A stretch of 64,000 nt of DNA from NCBI GenBank assembly GCA_030386875.1, contig CM059558.1, positions 11,541,501 to 11,605,500 on the forward strand, in the 5' to 3' direction. Every line of letters begins with the position of its first letter. Within the stretch, counting starts at the first letter, position 1. The position numbers were made by a program, and so were the translations under genes. Under the pieces are notes generated by a model. It was not told the DNA's origin. It did no database searches and was given only the letters and a program-made list of their open reading frames with translations. This document shows, one piece after another, positions 43,757 to 53,660 of this stretch. The stretch is from Morinoia aosen (lineage: Eukaryota > Arthropoda > Malacostraca > Amphipoda > Talitridae).

Positions 43757-44201
43757 TGTAACAAGATCTGATCTTGTTTTAAGCCGCCTTCACCCCACTA
43801 ATCTCCCAAGGCCAAAAGAAAGGTCACCATCAACTAATTTATTCAACTTTCAAATTCATCCGAGGAAATGGGTGCGGTACTGTCAGCGTAATCCTATCAT
43901 GAATCATAAAGGTACTAGAGAGAGGGAGAGAGAACGTCAGCAACAGTGCCCTCACGTAATCCACAACAAACAGAAAATCACAAATAAGACCAAGGTAACG
44001 CAAAATAAGAATGAATGACATGACATTTTCCTATTACATGACCTACACGCGTTCAAGTTTAAAGAATCATACACACCTCTGAAGGGCGTTCCGACGTGGC
44101 ACGGGAGGACAAGATACAAGGGAATGCTACCGTGGGTTTGAACTAGGTTTCTACTATTCGCTTAATCTACTTCGTCAGACTTAAGACTATGGCCCACTAC
44201 A
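43757..44201 (-). repeat. Gypsy 5' LTR
   Basis: Partner of 38447-38880, starting TGTAACAAGATCTGATCTTG, followed on the right by the GTTAC target copy. Confidence 0.92.
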
Positions 44202-44206
44202 GTTAC

Positions 44207-45279
44207 CAATACCACGGTATGCAAAATAAAATAAGTCCATTCATCTAATTTCATAAACGAGCTGGTGGTGTGATGACGACCAGCCAAGGAAAAATAGCAG
44301 CACAGATAAAGAGCAATACGCTACCTGGCGACAACATCCAAAGCTGTACGACAAGTTGGACAACAACAACACCACTTCGTTGGCATTTGAATCAGCCTCA
44401 AAGGCGACTCGAATTAAAACAAATTCTAAGTACATCTAGAAACTAGTGTGTGTCCATTACCTTATAATTAATCGCAGGGGCTCGAGCGTGTAACGTGAAA
44501 ATTGAAACTTTTTTACACTCAGGTCGTTATGTGTAAATTCGTTGGACATTTGTGGAGGCGTTCCTTAACTTTTGTGGATTGATGGTGGTGCAATTTCGGT
44601 GATAAGTTTTCTGAATACGTTGCTATGAAATAATGGGGAAAATATTGCCGGGTAGATAATTACCAGAATTTTCAATATGTAATTATATTTTGAAATATTC
44701 ATTATTAACAGGTCAACTTGCTTGAATTTAAGATTCTGAAAGCGTGTCTACAGGCTCTTTCATGACGTCGTAAATGATAGAAGCATTTTAAGCAGATTAA
44801 TTTTGTAATTTTCCTGTATTGATTGACTGGTGATTGAGTCAAACCAAAATGTTTTAATAGTTGCATTATAATTATTGGTCAGGATCTAATGCCTGGTAAA
44901 GATAAAAAGACTATTGAAAATGACCATTAATAGTTACACCTATACTTTACAAGCCTTGATTAAAACAATGCTCCAATTTTAGTTTCAAATGAAATGCAAA
45001 ATTTGTGATGAATGCCTACGTTATGCCCTGGTGATACACGAACACTCGCACAGGTATGTGTACTACACAAATGAATGACAGAGAATCTAAAATAACCTGT
45101 CAGTGTGAACAGCGTCCCAATCCTGCTCCCGTTGTGTTGTGGTCACGTTATGTTATCTGTTGATTTTTATACCAAGATATTTCGATAAAACTTTCTTTAT
45201 GAAAATTTTTTCGTTTCAATTGTGTGCGCTTCTTCCTTTTAGGATATCCGCCATGACACTATTTTCAGACAAATAATTT
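44207..45279. other. Unrecognised spacer between gypsy element and LINE-B
   Basis: AT-rich with no domain recognised. If LINE-A continued past the gypsy insertion it would resume here on the - strand, but no LINE-like protein is seen. Confidence 0.5.
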
Positions 45280-48139
45280 CCGTTTAGGTGCACAGGGCTG
45301 TGGACGACCTAAAATGCATTCTCAAATTATCTGGGTCGTGGACTATCCGCGCGTTCTTTCGGATGCTGATCATGTTTTTTAGGTCAAAACAGGGCTTGTG
45401 TTGCAATTCTAATTTCGGCTTTATCATTTCCAACGGCAAGAGTAAAATCTGAAGTTTTTTTAATTGCATCTTTGGATCCAAAAATAATGCATTGTGTTTT
45501 ATTAGCATTTAATTTGAGACCATTTCGGTCGTACCATGATTTCAGGCTAGTCAGTAAAGTTTCGGCTTTAATTTGCGTCTGTGGTATTTCCGATACAAAC
45601 TTGTTGTTGCAATTTGAACATCATCTGCATAGATTGAGATCCGTGTGTTAAAAGGCATTGGACGGAAATCATTAATTAAAATATAAAACAGTAGCGGACC
45701 AAAAATGGATCCTTGGGGAACATCAAAATTGTTTTGAATGAATGGGGACAATTTGTTTTCTATTCGGACTGCATGAGATCGATTTGACAAGTAACTTTCA
45801 AACCATTGCGTGTCTATTCCCAAGTTCAGTATTTTACGTAGAAGTCTATCATATTCGACGCTATCGAACGCCTTAGAGAGATCGATTAGTAGCATGAGTG
45901 TTACATTCTTTCGATCGACGTCACTGTATATATTTTCAGAGATATTGAGCAGAGCGTCTTGAGTGCTAGTATTTCTTCTATAGGCGTATTGATTTTGGTG
46001 TAGCAGATTTGCCTCGTCCAGGTGAAATGACAGTTGATTTGTCACCACTTTCTCCAATAGTTTGGATATGACAGGCAAAAGACTGATGGGCCTGTAGTTT
46101 GATGCTGTATTTTTGGTCCCCACTTTCATGCAACGGTCTAATAATGGAGTGTCTCCATTGGTTTGGAAACGTGTTGGTTACTATTGATGTATGAATTATC
46201 AGACGAATCCATGGTGCTGTGACAGAGAAACTGTCTTTAATATTGAAGACTGATACCATCATGTCCGACTGCATTTGTGTTTTTTAGTGAGTATAAGATA
46301 TTTCTTAACTCCGGTAAATCGACAGGATGTGGTCTCCACTTGACATCAGCCCTCGAGGGTGCAGTGGGGCATTGACGTTTTATCTGGATTGGTACACACC
46401 TCGCTGAAAACTTGAGCCCCTACTTTTGAAAAGAATGTGTTGAAATTCGTGGCTGTTGCCAAGGGATTTTCAAAATTACTTATACGGTCAAAATTTTTAT
46501 ATGGGGCTACCTCACTAATGATTTCCCAAGTTCGTTTCGGGTTATTTTTAGCCGTTATCCGTTCCTGGTGGAAGTGAGTTTGTTTCGCTTCAGTGATTTT
46601 CTTTCAGAGAATTTTTTCATGTTCTCTATATCTTTTGTATAAGGTACTGTTTGATATATTGTTTTTGTACTCTCGCAAGTTAGCTTTCTTTATTCTGCTT
46701 ATCTCTTTAATTTCGTCAGTAACCCAAACAGTCCGTTTTAGCTTTTTTTGGTGACGTAACGTGCACATTCGTCGAGAGCTACTGTAAAATTCTCGTTGAA
46801 GATGGACACTTGAAAGTCAACATCGTCAGATTGCATCATATTCTGGAATTCGGTGGACCTATCGAGTAGTTTTTCTTGAAATAGTTCTGCTGAATAGTGC
46901 CCTTCAGAGCGATAAGTCATTAAGCGGTATTTATGTCTGTCCTTTGCAATATTAATTTCACATTATATAGAGTGGTGATTGAAAATAGAAGGTGATATTA
47001 CTGTACTAGGTATTGCGGTGGGATTATTTGTGATTGCCAGATCGAGTAGAGTTGCAGAGACTTTAGTGATGCGAGTCGGTTCTTTGACCATTTGTGATAG
47101 GCTTAGTTTGTACAATAGCTTGCTTAGCTGATTATTTTTGTCCGTTAGGTCAACATTAAAATCTCCGAAAGCAATGAATGACTTATTTGCATTAAGGATT
47201 TCTTTGAAGGTTTCCTCAATAAAATCTAGTGTTAGATTTAGGGGAGACGATGGGTGCCGGTAAAGGCTGCCAATGATAATTGGTTTGTGTTTATTTATTT
47301 CCACTTCTAACCAAACCATTTCAATAGCTTCACAAACTTTATTCGCTATAAGTGAAGATCTTGAGTACATTTTTTTCACAAAAATACAAAATCCACTACC
47401 TCGGCTGGCTTTAGCGCCATCGTAGGGATATAACACGTAATCAGGAATGTTATGAAATGAACTTTGGGTTCGTGAATCAAACCATGTTTCTGAAACACAC
47501 AAAATGTCGATTTATTCAGTGACCAACATTACTCTGATTTCATCAAATTTACCATTCAGGCTTTGAGCATTTATGTGCTTTATTTTGATTTTCCCTGTAT
47601 TAGCACTCTTTTTAAAGGTAGCAAAGTTACTATCTCGATGGGATCGTTCAGGGGATTTATCGATCTTGTCTACGTTACCCAGGGTGTTTGGCCCAGCATC
47701 TGCTATGTAAGAAAGTCTATTATTTAGCTGGGCAGCGGCAGTCTGTCAAGATGAGGTAACTCCGGTCTGATTTTTGCCTAGTGTTACAAGAGCACTGTAG
47801 TGATCGCTTTTACGATGGAGCAGTAGTGGAATGTTATTATTTGATAACTCTGAAAAGGGATCGACTGATCTTTCCAGAACACAATGATCCTGTTCATCCA
47901 GGGCGAGAAGTTTTTAGCCTGTTACATTTGAGATGATTAGTGGTATAAGGTCTACAGCAGCTTGATCAAAATGTTTGTCGTCAATGTAATTATCTATGAG
48001 GCTCTGCATGTCTCCACTGTTCTTGTCAACAAACTTAGCGTATGTGCTTTTGTTTGCTTTACTCTCTGTTTTGATTGCAGTCTTTAAGGAATTGTAATTC
48101 CATTTTGATGCTGGTTGTTTTGTAAGTAGATGAGCTACT
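45280..48139 (-). mobile_element. LINE-B ORF2: endonuclease and reverse transcriptase (CR1/Jockey group)
   Basis: In - strand order there is an APE-type endonuclease (KIKHINAQSLNGKFDEIR, ILCVSETWFDS, SRGSGFCIFVKKM, FIAFGDFNVDLTDK), a linker, then RT with SNYRPISLLPVISKLLEK, QYAYRRNTSTQDALL, LIDLSKAFDSV, VPQGSIFGPLLF and YADDVQIA, then SWYDRNGLKLNANKTQCIIF. Order and motifs identify a CR1/Jockey-group LINE. Frames change several times and stops occur (for example after VTE near 47515), so it cannot make protein. The 3' end beyond about 45280 is not seen. A SINE and a BEL/Pao element split its upstream part. Confidence 0.85.
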
Positions 48140-48418
48140 GCTCGCCATAGTGAAAGTAGCTAGGGGTTCTGCCGCCGTGCGGCAGACCCGGGATCGAATC
48201 TCGGCGCTGGCGGTGGCGATTTTCTCTGTTGGGTATAGGAGAAAAATTCCAAGCACAATACCCCACTCTACCCAGGTGTCTGAAATGGGTACCGGTCTTG
48301 ACCGGGGGAAAGCGTCATGGCGTCCTGGCGTTTTTTATAAGGCATTTGAAAATCCAATGTACAAGGTGATATGTATCAGGCTTGATTAGAAATAAAGCAT
48401 CCGTAGATGCCTTCATTA
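48140..48418 (+). mobile_element. tRNA-derived SINE, copy 2
   Basis: The B box GGGATCGAATCTC (48190-48202) follows a tRNA-like head less well kept than in copy 1. The body and tail match copy 1: CAATACCCCACTCTACCCAG, GAAATGGGTACCGGTCTTG, GTATCAGGCTTGATTAGAAA, and the end AAAGCATCCGTAGATGCC. It is inserted in LINE-B between ORF1-like and ORF2 sequence. Confidence 0.85.
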
Positions 48419-49376
48419 TTAAACTGCATGGAGGAAGTAGTGTCCATCTGCTTTAGTGGGAATCAGCTCTATTTTCCAAGATCGTTTCAATACATCCATT
48501 GTGGAATTCATGGGTTCACAAATGGGGTGTGGAGACGTTTTTTTCGTAATTTTTACATCATTAAGAGGTTTCGGGAGGTGCGGGGAATTTACGTTTTTCT
48601 GGCTCCGAATGGGCCGGCTGTGGTGATTTCTTGTATGGGGATCTGCAGAGAACTGAAAAATGCTCGTGCCATATCTATTTTTCTGGTGATGATTGTGCAT
48701 GCAGTTGGGTAGTGGATTTTTCGTCGATTGTCGACTTCAATTTTGCAGCGATTTCTCTCTTCCTGTTGATTTCACTGCTTCTGAGTATGCGATTGGATGT
48801 TGATTTATACTCTTGTCTAAGAAGGGCCTTTCATCCTTTGTATCAGCATTGAATAGCAATGAAAATCTATTTTTTGTAGGCACTTCGCAATTGTTTGTGG
48901 CAGAGGGAGGAGAGGGTTTGTTATATGAGGGCAAACATCGAGAGGATAGGGGAGGAGAGGGTTTGCTATATGAAGGCAAACATCGGTTTATGCTGCTGAA
49001 AGTTCCACGTGGAAAGGCTGTCAACTTAGAACAGTCATTCAACTCATTCTGCTGTTTTGCATAATCATTAGAGTATTCAATTTCTTCATTCAGGTCATGG
49101 GAGTTCCTGACACAAAAGATTAAATGTGAAGTTAGTCTCGAAGGTGATCTTAGAGCAATTTGTTGAAGAAAATGATGCTTGTCTTACCGCGTAATAGGCC
49201 AAGTGCGGACATTGTTGTAAGCTTCATTAACAGTAACAGTTTTTACATTTGCTCGCAGCGGAATCAGTTTAAGACCAATTTTGCTGCACAGGCTCGATGC
49301 CATGCACAATTGCTGACTAATGCAGGCACTCAGCACATAAATAGGAGAAAAAAGATTCTTTTTTGGGGAAGGATTT
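48419..49376 (-). mobile_element. LINE-B, ORF1-like region, 3' part
   Basis: - strand frames include SPIYVLSACISQQLCMASSL, KIGLKLIPLRANVKTVTVNE and then a Ser/Pro-rich stretch with duplicated CLPSYNKPSPP units and NRFSLLFNADTKDERPF. The position upstream of the endonuclease and the general pattern resemble the C-terminal part of LINE ORF1 proteins. Assignment is tentative, and the frames are broken. Confidence 0.45.
48903..48983. repeat. Short tandem duplication in the LINE-B ORF1-like region
   Basis: GGAGGAGAGGGTTTGYTATA followed by TGARGGCAAACATCG occurs twice in tandem, 42-45 bases apart. Confidence 0.7.
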
Positions 49377-50376
49377 TGGGGAAGGATACTAAATAAAGTT
49401 ATATCCAGCCAGGAATAATTTATTTGCCTGTTTTTGTAACAGAATTGCACCAGTCAATGAACACAAATAATCCCGGAAGGGTGGTGTAGATGCAGTTGAG
49501 GACCGCTAGGACGTAGGACCTCTAATCCTGCCACCATCTCCCGTTGCCTGGCGAGATAAAAATGGAATTATGTAATTTTCTTATTATTAGGTATCAATAC
49601 ACTGTTATTAGTTTTAGTAATAGAAATGCCACAAGGGTCAAGTTATAATTTATAGTAATAGTAATAGAAATACCACAAGGGTCAAGTTATAATTTATAGT
49701 AATAGTAATAGAAATGCCACGAGGGACAAGTTATAATTTATAGTAATAGTAATAGAAATGCCACAAGGGACAAGTTATAGTAATGCCACAAGGGACAAGT
49801 TATAGTAATGCCACAAGGGACAAGTTATAGTAATGCCACAAGGGACAAGTTAGGGCAATAGTAATGCCAGGCAGTTGTGGGTTACGTTAGTAGTTCTAAA
49901 GTTAAGCCGATTCTAGCATCACCAGTAACTCACGCCAAGCTAACTGGTAACCAACCTCTAGAACGTCGACTCAGAGGCCGAAAGGTGGACGAAGACCGAC
50001 GCGGTGAGACGTGACGGTCTGCATAAGCATCCATCAAGCAGGCTTGATGTTATCCCTCGCAGGGGTGAGGTGTCACGTAGCGGACGGAAGGACGAGGACT
50101 GGACGACACAGGCACCTGGAGTGCTTAGCTCTCCATCTGGAGTGTTATAGCTTCACCGGATGAATGAAAGTGATCGTGCCTGCTGAGAGGAGTACAAACA
50201 AATTATTACGTTGTGCTGGCTGGAAGGGTCAAAATGATCTACCCCAAGCTCTAATGGCAAGCTCCCGAAGTAAAGTTGATGATACATTCAGGAAGCCTAG
50301 GTTGCAGTCAGGTTAGCTACCGGTAAGCCTAGCGCTAGAACTGGTGATGCTCTACCTGTCTCATTTATTTTATACA
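49377..50376 (-). repeat. BEL/Pao 3' LTR
   Basis: 1000 bp; longer than its partner because it holds more copies of a 25-bp unit, GCCACAAGGGACAAGTTATA plus GTAAT (49750-49860). Upstream of these, a longer unit containing ATAATTTATAGTAATAGTAA is repeated three times. Confidence 0.9.
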
Positions 50377-50630
50377 CTCCCGGCAAAGGGTTGGTTTTTA
50401 TTGTTGAGTTATATGAAAACCCACTATTGATTTTAATTAGCTAATTTTAACCTTAATTTAGAACGTGGAACAAGAATTGGTTCTTATTAGCTAATTCAAA
50501 CTTAAAATTAGGAACACGGAAACCTAGTTTATAGTACATTATACTATGATATAGGGCTCCGTAGGAACGTTTGGAATAAATTCTTAAGCTAACTTAACTT
50601 AAAGTTCACCATCCCTCATGAGGCGGCGAT

Positions 50631-52013
50631 TCAATTGAGCACAACGCGCACCAGCCATTCCTCGACAGCATTCGCGAAAACTGTCTGAACAGAGGCGACA
50701 GTACTGGAAGCCTCTGTGTCGCTCGCGGCCTTTCTAGGGAGAGAAAGCTTGAGGTCTTTTATACACAAATAAGTCATGTGACTTCCGTTGCACTTGCGGC
50801 ATTTTGACGAAAAATCGAACCGACATCGAGACGAATTGTGATTTTTGAATGAGCATTTTACACAAGCTCCAATTTTCTTCAACTTCTCAAATTTTTTCTT
50901 CGGATTATCGTACACCGGACAGATTCGAAGGAGATGGTTAGAAGGTTGGCGGTCGGTTTCACACAAGATACAAGGAATGCTGCGTGCTGAATCAGCATTT
51001 ACCTTCACGGCAAAACTGGTAGCCTGCAACTTAGGTTTTGAGAAAGGCTCTTTGCTTTTAGCAGAGAGAAGTTGAGGCGTTTTGGAAGTTTGGCAAATTT
51101 TTGCGTAACGCTCGGTAACGTCAAAGAGATGCTCATTAATTTGCTCTAGAGTAGGTTTGTTTACGTTAGTTGTTTGAATCAATTGATTCTGGAAAGTTTC
51201 GTTCATTGCTGTCCAAAAGAAATATTGTAGCACATCGGTAGAATCTATTTTTAAGTTCTTAAAAGATGCAGTAATAGATTTCATGTCACCAATGAACACG
51301 TAAGGGTCAGCTCCAACAGGAAACTTGAGTTCCGACAGTCTTTTAAGTACATCGTACTTTTGGGTTAAAACCGAACCGAAGGCTTTCTGAAGGAGAGTCT
51401 TAGCCGACTCGTAAGATTGTTCCGTAACATCGAGCGATTCAATTAACACTTTAGGAGACCCTGAAAGTTGTCTTTTTAAGTAAGAAAATTTCTCGTAAGT
51501 TGATAGCGAGTACTTATTTATTACGCTCTCTAAGTTCCAGAAAAATTTCTCTAGACTATCTACCTGTGGGTCAGAAAATACAGGTAACGGTACCTCAGGA
51601 AGCCGCAGTTTAGGAAGAGAGGCCGGCTGATCTGCCACCCCAGGGCTCGTGAAGGCGCCCGCCACATCTGAAGCCCCGACAGGGACACTTGGAGCAGGTT
51701 CCAGGCTCTGTTGTAGTTTTAGGACACAATATTCAAGGGAGTCCTCGTAGGACTCTGCGTCCTCGAGGTTTTTACTCACCTCGTCCTCTGAAACGTTTGT
51801 CTCAATGAAATTGGTTAGGACTTTTTGATCGAGAGCTTTAATTTCTTCTCGCAAAGAACACAACCGCTGTAAAAGTATTTGCTTTTGCTCTCTGTCAATG
51901 GATAATAGTTCAGTTTGAACCTTTGACACGATTTTAGAGATACGCTGTCGCACATACCCTCTGTTTCGCAGGAGATTAGTGATCTCGGCCAGGTACGTTG
52001 ATTTAGAAGTCAT
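50631..52013 (-). CDS. BEL/Pao gag protein (fossil element)
   Basis: A 460-codon frame starting MTSKSTYLAEITNLLRNRGY. It has an N-terminal coiled coil (residues 1-110), a Pro-rich hinge, and the BEL/Pao gag core from about residue 140 (LPKLRLPEVPLPVFSDPQVD, LEKFFWNLE, then LSGSPKVLIESLDV). Three Cys-rich zinc knuckles end it: CILCETDRQPSNHLLRICPV, CVKCSFKNHNSSRC and CRKCNGSHMTYLC. Gag forms the particle. The frame reads without interruption, in keeping with a young insertion. Confidence 0.88.
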   Translation of the reverse strand: MTSKSTYLAEITNLLRNRGYVRQRISKIVSKVQTELLSIDREQKQILLQRLCSLREEIKALDQKVLTNFIETNVSEDEVSKNLEDAESYEDSLEYCVLKLQQSLEPAPSVPVGASDVAGAFTSPGVADQPASLPKLRLPEVPLPVFSDPQVDSLEKFFWNLESVINKYSLSTYEKFSYLKRQLSGSPKVLIESLDVTEQSYESAKTLLQKAFGSVLTQKYDVLKRLSELKFPVGADPYVFIGDMKSITASFKNLKIDSTDVLQYFFWTAMNETFQNQLIQTTNVNKPTLEQINEHLFDVTERYAKICQTSKTPQLLSAKSKEPFSKPKLQATSFAVKVNADSARSIPCILCETDRQPSNHLLRICPVYDNPKKKFEKLKKIGACVKCSFKNHNSSRCRFDFSSKCRKCNGSHMTYLCIKDLKLSLPRKAASDTEASSTVASVQTVFANAVEEWLVRVVLN

Positions 52014-52179
52014 GTTTGGAAATCAGTAGAAGTTATACAAAAGCAAGTGATTAGTAAATAGTAATTAGTTAATCGGGAAAAGATAGTGCCAGCCATCGTC
52101 CAAGCCAGCGTCGTCCGTCCGCGTCAGCAACCCTGTGTTGTTATTCCCATCCCCATACTGGCCACCATACGAAAGATTT

Positions 52180-53097
52180 TGGGGAAGGATACTAAATAAA
52201 GTTATATCCAGCCGGGAATAATTTATTTGCCTGTTTTTGTAACAGAATTGCACCAGTCAATGAACACAAATCATCCCGGAAGGGTGGTGTAGATGCAGTT
52301 GAGGACCGCTAGGGCGTAGGACCTCTAATCCTGCCACCATCTCCCGTTGCCTGGCGAGATAAAAATGGAATTATGTAGTTTTCTTATTATTAGGTATCAA
52401 TACACTGTTATTAGTTTTGTAATAGAAATGCCACAAGGGTCAAGTTATAATTTATAGTAATAGTAATAGAAATGCCACAAGGGTCAAGTTATAATTTATA
52501 GTAAGAGTAATAGAAATGCCACGAGGGACAAGTTATAATTTATAGTAATAGTAATAGAAATGCCACAAGGGACAAGTTATAGTAATGCCAGGCAGTTGTG
52601 GGTTACGTTAGTAGTTCTAAAGTTAAGCCGATTCTAGCATCACCAGTAACTCACGCCAAGCTAACTGGTAACCAACCTCTAGAACGTCGACTCAGAGGCC
52701 GAAAGGTGGACGAAGACCGACGCGGTGAGACGTGACGGTCTGCATAAGCATCCATCAAGCAGGCTTGATGTTATCCCTCGCAGGGGTGAGGTGTCACGTA
52801 GCGGACGGAAGGACGAGGACTGGACGACACAGGCACCTGGAGTGCTTAGCTCTCCATCTGGAGTGTTATAGCTTCACCGGATGAATGAAAGTGATCGTGC
52901 ATGCTGAGAGGAGTACAAACGAATTATTACGTTGTGCTGGCTGGAAGGGTCAAAATGATCTACCCCAAGCTCTAATGGCAAGCTCCCGAAGTAAAGTTGA
53001 TGATACATTCAGGAAGCCTAGGTTGCAGTCAGGTTAGCTACCGGTAAGCCTAGCGCTAGAACTGGTGATGCTCTACCTGTCTTATTTATTTTATACA
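52180..53097 (-). repeat. BEL/Pao 5' LTR
   Basis: 918 bp, partner of 49377-50376. The bases just inside it on the - strand include TATGGTGGCCAG, in which TGGTGGCC could be a primer site; this is uncertain. Confidence 0.88.
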
Positions 53098-53660
53098 CAT
53101 GATCAGATTTTTTTTAAGGTTATGGGGCGAGAGGCTCAAACCTTTAAAACTAATTATACAGTTCCTGAGAGGAGGTGCGCGTTCAATCTCATCATAGAGA
53201 TCATTGAGACGTTCCGTAGTTATGTTCTGAATCCTGTATGCGCTATCAATGTCATCTCTGTTGATTTTTGTGAGACTATTATCTCCAGCGAGAAAAATGT
53301 CTAGTGGAGATTTCGCATAAGGATAGTTAGTCGCAGCTACCACCGGCGTAAAATCATGAGGGCTGATGCAATGATTTAATTAAAGCAAAAAACTGTTCCG
53401 TAATCATTTCCGATATAGTGGAAAATATCGACGCTGGGCTTGGGGGACAGCTTTGTCTCAAAGCTTTATTGAAAAATGCAGCTGAAAGAGACAGCGTGTC
53501 TCGAGTAAATTTGCGGATTTTGATCTTCCCTACGTCAACGCGAGTGAACGGACATCAAGGGAAGCCAAAGACACGAAGTTTCTTCAGTTTTATTTCAAGC
53601 CCCGTTGACTCCGTGAACTGCACAACAAGGGTAATTTCAGGTTCGGCACGATACGAGGGA
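53098..53660 (-). mobile_element. LINE-B, ORF1-like region, 5' part
   Basis: On the - strand it reads KINRDDIDSAYRIQNITTER, then PPLRNCIISFKGLSLSPHNL. The DI-x-x-AYRI ... II-x-F pattern resembles the RRM-like part of LINE ORF1 proteins. It continues, after the BEL/Pao insertion, at 49376 downward. The remainder up to 53660 is in other frames. Confidence 0.5.

Larger units (their letters stand above)
38447..44201 (-). mobile_element. Ty3/gypsy LTR retrotransposon with Gmr1-like gene order, fossil
   Basis: LTRs of 434 and 445 bp (38447-38880; 43757-44201) run from TGTAA to CACTACA and are flanked by perfect GTTAC duplications (38442-38446; 44202-44206). A purine tract (AAGAGGAGGGGATA, - strand) abuts the 3' LTR and a tRNA-Pro-type primer site abuts the 5' LTR. 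In - strand order the parts are gag, protease, integrase, reverse transcriptase, RNase H. Integrase ahead of reverse transcriptase is the arrangement of the Gmr1 group, unlike ordinary gypsy. The element is broken in several (perhaps ten) places and carries a SINE. LTRs differ by an estimated 4-5%. Confidence 0.9.
49377..53097 (-). mobile_element. Gag-only BEL/Pao LTR element, young-looking fossil
   Basis: LTRs at 49377-50376 and 52180-53097 run from TGGGGAAGG to TTATACA and are about 99% identical outside a variable internal repeat, pointing to a recent insertion. Between them lies one BEL/Pao gag and no recognisable pol, so the copy would depend on another element. It sits within the ORF1-like part of LINE-B, whose frames resume on both sides. 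No target duplication was made out. Confidence 0.85.

Noticed and set aside
48150-48389. 79-codon open frame on the + strand
   Set aside because: It lies wholly in SINE copy 2 and has no conserved domain.
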